Of a stretch of DNA of 64,000 bases, positions 58,180-64,000 are shown piece by piece. Numbering within the stretch: position 1 is the first letter of the stretch; every line of letters starts with the position of its first letter. The DNA is from Pueribacillus theae (GTDB lineage Bacteria; Bacillota; Bacilli; Bacillales; UBA6769), in assembly GCF_003097615.1 (NCBI RefSeq), contig NZ_QCZG01000007.1, forward strand, positions 1-64,000. Direction: 5' to 3'. The translations under genes and the position numbers were made by a program. The notes under the pieces were generated by a model that saw only the letters and a list, made by a program, of their open reading frames with translations, had not been told where the DNA came from and did not search any database.

Positions 58180-61041
58180 CTAGATATGGATTTTTAGTTT
58201 TTCTTCTGTCCGTTTCCTGTAACGTTTTAAAATCGGGCTGAGATATTTTCCAGTGTACGACTTCTCAACTTCTGCAACTTGCTCCGGTGTACCTGTCGCT
58301 ACAATTTGTCCGCCTTTATCTCCCCCTTCAGGCCCCAAATCAATCAAATAATCAGCCGTCTTGATGACGTCAAGATTATGTTCAATGATGAGTACGGTAT
58401 CCCCGTTTTCTACAAGCCTCTGAAGCACGTTGAGCAAGCGGGAAATATCATCGACGTGAAGCCCTGTCGTCGGCTCATCTAGAATGTATAATGTTTTGCC
58501 ATTTGACCGGCGGTGCAGCTGGCTTGCAAGCTTGACGCGCTGCGCCTCTCCGCCAGACAGTGTGGTTGCTGATTGTCCAAGTGTAATGTAGCCTAGACCG
58601 ACATCATAAAGCGTCTGAAGCTTTCGGTTAATTTTAGGGATGTTTGTGAAGAATTCCAACGCTTCCTCCACCGTCATACCAAGCACATCGGCAATATTCT
58701 TCCCCTTGTAAAGAACTTCAAGCGTTTCGCGGTTGTAACGCTTTCCGTGGCAAACTTCACATGGGACATATACATCCGGAAGAAAATGCATTTCAATTTT
58801 AATAATACCATCTCCGCGGCACGCTTCACAGCGTCCACCCTTCACATTGAAGCTAAACCGGCCTTTTTTATAGCCTCTTACTTTCGCTTCATTCGTCTGG
58901 GCAAACACATCGCGAATATCATCAAAAACCCCTGTATACGTCGCTGGGTTTGAACGCGGTGTCCTTCCGATTGGCGATTGGTCGATATCGATCACTTTCT
59001 CAAGCTCTTCCAGGCCTTTTATATCTTTATGCGCCCCTGCCTTCACTTTTGCCCGATTTAATTGCTGCGCCAGTTTTTTATACAAAATTTCATTGACAAG
59101 TGTACTTTTTCCTGAACCTGAGACACCTGTCACACATGTAAAAACACCAAGTGGAATTTTTACGTTCACATTCTTTAAATTATTTTCTGCAGCTCCAACA
59201 ATTTCAAGGAACCGTTTCGTTCCATTGCGCCGCTCCAATGGAACAGGAATAAATTTAGTCCCTGACAAATATTGGCCTGTAAGGGAATTTGCGTCATTCA
59301 TAATCTCTTCAGGCGTCCCAGCGGCAATCACCTCACCGCCATGCGCTCCCGCACCGGGACCGATATCAATAATATAATCAGCGGCCATCATTGTGTCTTC
59401 ATCGTGTTCAACAACGATGAGCGTATTGCCGAGGTTCCGCATTTCTTCAAGTGTCGCAATCAACCGGTCGTTATCGCGTTGATGCAAACCAATGGACGGT
59501 TCATCCAAAATGTAAAGAACCCCCATTAAGCGGGAGCCGACCTGGGTGGCAAGCCGAATCCGCTGGGCCTCTCCACCCGACAACGTTCCCGCCGAGCGGC
59601 TCAATGTTAAATAATCAAGGCCAACATTGTTCAAAAAGCCGAGCCGATCGGAAATTTCACGAAGAATAAGGCGGGCAATTGCGATTTCTTTTTCAGTCAG
59701 CACCAGCTGGTTAAAGAAATCAAGCGCATCATTGACTGATAGGTTTGTGGCTTCACCGATATGCCGATCGTTTATTTTTACAGCGAGCGCTTCTTTCTTT
59801 AGGCGATAGCCTTTACATGTTGGGCATGGCTTTTGCGCCATATAACCTTCCATTTGATCCCGTACAAAGTCAGAGCTTGTTTCTTTGAAACGGCGTGCGA
59901 TATTACCAATGACACCTTCAAAAGGAATGCGGTTTTCCCTTACAACGCCAAATTCGTTTTCATACCGAAAATAAATGCGCTCTCCACCGCTTCCATACAA
60001 TACCTTGTCCATCGCTTCGTCTGGAAGATCTTTCACCGGCACATCCATATCAATGCCATAATGGTTGCAAACACTCTTCAAAAGCTGAGGGTAAAACTGC
60101 GAGCTTGTCGGCTCCCATGCCGCAATCGCATGTTCATTTAACGAAAGATCCCAGTTTGGAATGACGAGATCAACATCCACCTCAAGCTTCAGTCCCAACC
60201 CGTCACAAGTTGGACAAGCGCCAAAAGGACTGTTAAAGCTAAACAGTCTCGGTTCAAGCTCGCCAATTGTGAAGCCGCAATAAGGACAAGCATGGTGTTG
60301 GCTGAAAAGCAGTTCTTCATCACCGATCACATCAACAATCACGCGGCCATCCGCCAGGCCAAGGGCCACTTCAAGTGAATCGGCCAGCCTTGCCTGAACG
60401 CCATCTTTTACGATAATTCGATCAATGACAACTTCAATCGTATGCTTTTTATTTTTTTCAAGGTTGATGTCGTCCGTAATTTCACGCATTTCCCCGTCGA
60501 CACGCAGCCGGACAAACCCTTGCTTTTTAATATTCTCAAGGATTTTGGCATGCTCGCCTTTCCGTCCTGAAACAATTGGTGAGAGGATTTGCATCTTTGT
60601 TCTCTCCGGATACTCCATAATCCGATCAACCATCTGTTCAATCGTTTGGGAACTGATTTCAATCCCATGCTTCGGACAAATTGGCCGGCCGATTCGTGCA
60701 TACAGCAACCGTAAATAATCGTAGATTTCTGTCACTGTTCCGACAGTCGATCGCGGGTTTCGGCTCGTCGTCTTTTGGTCAATTGAAATCGCGGGAGACA
60801 GCCCTTCAATCGCATCCACATCAGGCTTATCCATTTGCCCAAGGAATTGCCTCGCATAGGCTGAGAGCGACTCGACATAGCGCCTCTGCCCTTCTGCATA
60901 AATCGTGTCAAATGCGAGGGAAGACTTCCCCGATCCTGATAAACCTGTCAGGACAATAAGCTTATCTCTCGGTATGTCGATATCAATATTTTTCAAATTG
61001 TGGACGCGGGCACCTTTTACGACAATCTTGTCTACTGCCAT
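58180..61041 (-). CDS. uvrA: UvrABC excinuclease subunit A
   Basis: UvrA is the damage-sensing ATPase of nucleotide excision repair. The 953-residue protein has two ABC modules (Walker [13 protein letters not shown] and [12 protein letters not shown]; signatures [12 protein letters not shown] and [12 protein letters not shown]) and zinc knuckles CPYC...CPTC and CEAC...CEVC. The ATG at 61041 has GGAAGG upstream. It follows uvrB in the same direction, with a repeat element between them. Confidence 0.97.
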   Translation of the reverse strand: MAVDKIVVKGARVHNLKNIDIDIPRDKLIVLTGLSGSGKSSLAFDTIYAEGQRRYVESLSAYARQFLGQMDKPDVDAIEGLSPAISIDQKTTSRNPRSTVGTVTEIYDYLRLLYARIGRPICPKHGIEISSQTIEQMVDRIMEYPERTKMQILSPIVSGRKGEHAKILENIKKQGFVRLRVDGEMREITDDINLEKNKKHTIEVVIDRIIVKDGVQARLADSLEVALGLADGRVIVDVIGDEELLFSQHHACPYCGFTIGELEPRLFSFNSPFGACPTCDGLGLKLEVDVDLVIPNWDLSLNEHAIAAWEPTSSQFYPQLLKSVCNHYGIDMDVPVKDLPDEAMDKVLYGSGGERIYFRYENEFGVVRENRIPFEGVIGNIARRFKETSSDFVRDQMEGYMAQKPCPTCKGYRLKKEALAVKINDRHIGEATNLSVNDALDFFNQLVLTEKEIAIARLILREISDRLGFLNNVGLDYLTLSRSAGTLSGGEAQRIRLATQVGSRLMGVLYILDEPSIGLHQRDNDRLIATLEEMRNLGNTLIVVEHDEDTMMAADYIIDIGPGAGAHGGEVIAAGTPEEIMNDANSLTGQYLSGTKFIPVPLERRNGTKRFLEIVGAAENNLKNVNVKIPLGVFTCVTGVSGSGKSTLVNEILYKKLAQQLNRAKVKAGAHKDIKGLEELEKVIDIDQSPIGRTPRSNPATYTGVFDDIRDVFAQTNEAKVRGYKKGRFSFNVKGGRCEACRGDGIIKIEMHFLPDVYVPCEVCHGKRYNRETLEVLYKGKNIADVLGMTVEEALEFFTNIPKINRKLQTLYDVGLGYITLGQSATTLSGGEAQRVKLASQLHRRSNGKTLYILDEPTTGLHVDDISRLLNVLQRLVENGDTVLIIEHNLDVIKTADYLIDLGPEGGDKGGQIVATGTPEQVAEVEKSYTGKYLSPILKRYRKRTEEKLKIHI

Positions 61042-61095
61042 CGTTTCCATCCTTCCTGTTCCAACATGTTCATAAACTTAAATAAAATTTTTATG

Positions 61096-61154
61096 CAAAA
61101 AGGAGGACAAAAAGAGCTCAATTCACATCCTGTGAACCTCCGGACTTTTTGAAC
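61096..61154. repeat. Dispersed intergenic repeat, copy D (short)
   Basis: GCAAAAAGGAGGACAAAAAG at one end and CCTCCGGACTTTTTGAAC at the other enclose ATTCACATCCTGTGAA. This is the shortest and clearest copy and lies between uvrB and uvrA. Confidence 0.75.
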
Positions 61155-61170
61155 TACCTCTCATGTTTAA

Positions 61171-63150
61171 TTAACGTTCTGCCTTCAACTCAAGAACAAG
61201 ATCGCGCAATTCTGCGGCTCGTTCAAAATTAAGCTCTCTTGCTGCCTGCTTCATTTCCTTTTCTAAGTTTTGAATTGTTTTCTCACGTTCTTTTTTCGAC
61301 ATGTTCGATAATGCTTTCGAAGCACTGTATGTTTCAGATTCTTCCGCAGCCGCGGTTGCACGGATGATATCGCGGACTTCTTTTTGAATGGTCATCGGTG
61401 TAATGCCATGCTTTTTGTTAAACGCTTCTTGAATCTCCCGGCGCCTTTTCGTTTCAGAAATCGCGTAATTCATTGACTTTGTGATTTTATCAGCATACAT
61501 AATGACATGGCCGTTCACATTCCTAGCCGCCCGCCCAATCGTTTGTACAAGCGATTGTTCTGAACGGAGAAACCCTTCTTTATCCGCATCAAGAATCGCA
61601 ACAAGCGTCACTTCAGGAATGTCCAGGCCTTCCCGTAACAAATTAATCCCGACAAGCACATCAAATACGCCGAGCCGCAAATCGCGGATAATCTCAATCC
61701 GTTCAAGCGTTTTAATCTCCGAGTGCAAATAACGGACCTTGATATCCATCTCCGTTAAATAATCGGTCAAGTCTTCTGCCATTTTCTTCGTCAATGTTGT
61801 CACAAGGATGCGTTCATTCTTTTTGACCCGTACATTCACTTCATGAAGCAAATCATCGATTTGTCCTTCACTTTTGCGTACATCGATGGTTGGATCCAAT
61901 AAGCCCGTCGGCCTGATAATTTGTTCAACAACTTTCGGGGTATGTTCTAACTCATATGGCCCAGGCGTTGCGGAAACAAAAATTAACTGTGGCGCCTTTT
62001 CTTCAAATTCTTCAAATCGAAGCGGCCTGTTATCAAGTGCTGACGGCAACCTGAACCCGTGATCAACAAGCACTTGCTTCCTTGCCTGGTCACCGTTATA
62101 CATGCCGCGTATTTGCGGAAGCGTGACATGGGACTCATCGATCATAACAAGCCAATCTTTCGGAAAATAATCGAGAAGCGTATACGGTGTTGCTCCTGCT
62201 TCCCTCAATGTCAAATGGCGGGAATAGTTTTCAATTCCCGAACAAAAACCCATCTCTTTCATCATTTCGATATCGTAGCGTGTCCGCTGTTCCAAACGCT
62301 GTGCTTCAAGCAGCTTATTCTCCGCCTTCAACACTTGAAGGCGTTCCTCCAGCTCTGCCTCAATCCGTTCAATAGCGATTCTCATTTTTTCTTCACGGGT
62401 AACGAAGTGGGATGCCGGAAAGATGGCGACATGATCACGCTGGCCAAGAATTTCACCTGTCAGTGCATCAACTTCAGTGATTCGATCAATCTCATCGCCG
62501 AAAAATTCAATTCGAATGCAGCGCTCATCCCGGGAAGCCGGGAACACTTCAACAATATCGCCACGAACTCGAAACGTCCCGCGCGTAAAATTTATATCAT
62601 TTCTGGCATATTGGATGTCAACAAGTTCACGTAGAAGTTGATTGCGGTCCTTTTCCATGCCGGTTCGAATCGAAAGAACGAGCTCTCGGTATTCTTCCGG
62701 TGAACCTAAACCGTAAATACACGACACACTTGCGACAATAATCACATCATTTCGTTCAAATAGTGAACTTGTCGCAGAGTGGCGAAGCTTATCAATTTCA
62801 TCATTGATGCTTGCGTCCTTCTCGATATACGTATCCGATTGCGGCACATACGCTTCAGGCTGATAGTAGTCGTAATAGCTGACAAAGTATTCAACCGCAT
62901 TATTCGGAAAAAACTCTTTAAACTCACTGTACAGCTGGCCCGCAAGCGTTTTGTTGTGTGCGATGATTAAAGTTGGTTTATTCACTTCTTGTATGACATT
63001 TGACATTGTGAACGTCTTGCCCGTTCCTGTCGCACCAAGAAGCGTTTGATAGCGTTTGCCTTGATTGACCCCTTCGACAAGCTTTTCAATCGCTTTCGGC
63101 TGATCTCCCTCGGGTTTGTATTTTGATACAAGTTCAAATGTATTGTTCAC
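61171..63150 (-). CDS. uvrB: UvrABC excinuclease subunit B
   Basis: UvrB verifies damage and loads UvrC. The 659-residue helicase-like protein has Walker [13 protein letters not shown], the beta-hairpin region [21 protein letters not shown], helicase motifs V/VI ([18 protein letters not shown]) and the C-terminal UVR domain ([20 protein letters not shown]). GTG start with GGGGG upstream. Regulated by LexA, see the site upstream. Confidence 0.97.
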   Translation of the reverse strand: MNNTFELVSKYKPEGDQPKAIEKLVEGVNQGKRYQTLLGATGTGKTFTMSNVIQEVNKPTLIIAHNKTLAGQLYSEFKEFFPNNAVEYFVSYYDYYQPEAYVPQSDTYIEKDASINDEIDKLRHSATSSLFERNDVIIVASVSCIYGLGSPEEYRELVLSIRTGMEKDRNQLLRELVDIQYARNDINFTRGTFRVRGDIVEVFPASRDERCIRIEFFGDEIDRITEVDALTGEILGQRDHVAIFPASHFVTREEKMRIAIERIEAELEERLQVLKAENKLLEAQRLEQRTRYDIEMMKEMGFCSGIENYSRHLTLREAGATPYTLLDYFPKDWLVMIDESHVTLPQIRGMYNGDQARKQVLVDHGFRLPSALDNRPLRFEEFEEKAPQLIFVSATPGPYELEHTPKVVEQIIRPTGLLDPTIDVRKSEGQIDDLLHEVNVRVKKNERILVTTLTKKMAEDLTDYLTEMDIKVRYLHSEIKTLERIEIIRDLRLGVFDVLVGINLLREGLDIPEVTLVAILDADKEGFLRSEQSLVQTIGRAARNVNGHVIMYADKITKSMNYAISETKRRREIQEAFNKKHGITPMTIQKEVRDIIRATAAAEESETYSASKALSNMSKKEREKTIQNLEKEMKQAARELNFERAAELRDLVLELKAER

Positions 63151-63185
63151 GGTAAACCCCCATCAAAAACATTTAATGTAAGGCA

Positions 63186-63236
63186 ATTATACCACGAAAG
63201 CACTGATCCAAAGCAAATAAAACGAACTGGTATTCG
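63186..63236 (-). promoter_or_regulatory. uvrBA promoter with LexA (DinR) box
   Basis: TGGTATAAT is an extended -10 (63191-63186). CGAATACCAGTTCG (63236-63223) matches the Bacillus LexA consensus CGAAC-N4-GTTCG with one mismatch and lies just upstream of the -35 position. SOS control of uvrBA is established in B. subtilis. Confidence 0.8.
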
Positions 63237-63368
63237 GGATCAATTTCCGGCTAACCCTCTCCTCACGTAATCCATAAACAATTATTTCAATAACGAATGG
63301 AATTTGTATCCTAATAAGGCAACATAGCCCGGCATGAAACTTTAATCGAAAAAAGAAATAAACACAGA

Positions 63369-63395
63369 AAAAGCGATTACCTTTAAAGTAACCGC
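63369..63395 (-). terminator. Terminator of the polysaccharide deacetylase gene
   Basis: GCGGTTAC pairs with GTAATCGC (one mismatch), followed by TTTTT on the minus strand next to the stop codon. Confidence 0.78.
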
Positions 63396-63396
63396 G

Positions 63397-64000
63397 TTAA
63401 CCTCCTTCAACGATCTTCGAAAATTCGTCAAGAGTTGTTGAATATTTAATATAAATTCTTGGTAAAAGATAGCGTTCGTCTTTCGTGCCCTTTTCGGAAA
63501 ATAGTTCAGGCGTTGTCGTCAATCCAAACAAATAGTATTTTTTCGTTTCTTCTATAACCTTTTCATTGAAGTCTCCGTACGGATACGCAAGGGCAATAAC
63601 TGGCTTTTCCGTTATTTGTTGAATGTGATCTCTGGACTCTTTTAATTCATATTTGTAATTTTTGATTTTCGTCAAATCAGGATGTGTGGCCGTATGAGAC
63701 TGGATTGAGAATAAGCCCGAATTAGCCAGCATTTTTAAATCCGATTTCGATAATCGATTGGAGCGGCCGATGAAGTCTGAAATTACAAAAATGGTACCTG
63801 CTGGTTTAAAACTTTCGTTTTTTAGTTTTTGAAAGATGGCAAATGCATTCAGATTGTTTTTGTATCCATCGTCAAAGGTGATGAAAATAGGTTTGTTTAC
63901 TTTATCAATTTCATACCATTGCTCAAAAGTTAATAATGTAAAACCATGCTCACGCAAATAATTCATTTGTTTCTCAAAATTCTCCGGGGTTACGTATAAC
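63397..64000 (-). CDS. Polysaccharide deacetylase family protein, 3' part (5' beyond window)
   Basis: The frame is open to the window edge and reads YVTPENFEKQMNYLREHGFT before the NodB-homology core, so the start lies outside. Motif 1 is ITFDDGY (catalytic and metal Asp) and motif 2 is SHTATH (two metal His). It ends at 63397. Such enzymes remove acetyl groups from peptidoglycan or surface polysaccharides such as poly-N-acetylglucosamine; localisation cannot be judged without the N-terminus. Confidence 0.88.
   Translation of the reverse strand, partial: LYVTPENFEKQMNYLREHGFTLLTFEQWYEIDKVNKPIFITFDDGYKNNLNAFAIFQKLKNESFKPAGTIFVISDFIGRSNRLSKSDLKMLANSGLFSIQSHTATHPDLTKIKNYKYELKESRDHIQQITEKPVIALAYPYGDFNEKVIEETKKYYLFGLTTTPELFSEKGTKDERYLLPRIYIKYSTTLDEFSKIVEGG

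Overview
The window looks like a chromosome segment of a Bacillaceae bacterium (low-to-moderate GC, Gram-positive endospore-former relative). Gene content and order match the Bacillus subtilis hprK-lgt, his, trxB-yvcJKL-crh, clpP and glycolytic neighbourhoods. Further support comes from a tmRNA tag ending in LALAA, strong AGGAGG ribosome sites, frequent TTG and GTG starts, and recognisable SigA, SigD, CtsR and LexA sites. Almost all core genes lie on the minus strand; the main plus-strand block is the Mrp-tRNA-clpP stretch.

Region 1 (about 1-15.8 kb) is accessory and eroded. It holds the start of a TnpB gene, a chimeric scar joining a DUF4870-like 5' end to a MerR-family 3' end, helD, a small zinc-ribbon protein, IS remnants, a DinB-like protein, an enoyl-CoA hydratase, a graveyard of topology-modulation and Fic fragments, an orphan panB, a yoaS-yozG-yoaT-like operon, a VOC protein, a TetR/GAP-family export module with a clear operator, a HAD phosphatase and an ArsR-SRPBCC pair.

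Region 2 (15.8-20.8 kb) is the ribosome-rescue and RNA-quality-control block: ssrA (tmRNA), smpB, rnr, a carboxylesterase and secG. The tmRNA gene is split in its T-loop by a 281-nt group IA-like self-splicing intron, the most remarkable feature here.

Region 3 (20.8-27.5 kb) carries eno, gpmI, tpiA and pgk, then a glutaredoxin-like gene and rpoN. The cggR-gapA pair expected ahead of pgk is absent and pgk has its own SigA promoter.

Region 4 (27.7-35.4 kb) has a universal-stress protein divergent from the complete seven-gene Mrp Na+/H+ antiporter operon, a tRNA-Arg(CCG) and CtsR-controlled clpP.

Region 5 (35.6-49.5 kb) contains motAB with a SigD promoter, crh-whiA-glmR-rapZ, trxB, a TPR protein and a histidine operon hisZGDB-AF-IE that lacks hisH.

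Region 6 (49.6-64 kb) contains a Ca2+/H+ antiporter, a bicupin, the hprK-lgt-yvoD-ppaX-yvoF operon, a candidate structured RNA, yvlD-yvlB, uvrBA with a LexA box, and the 3' part of a polysaccharide deacetylase. Several intergenic regions carry a dispersed repeat bounded by GTTCAAAAAG and CTTTTTGAAC.
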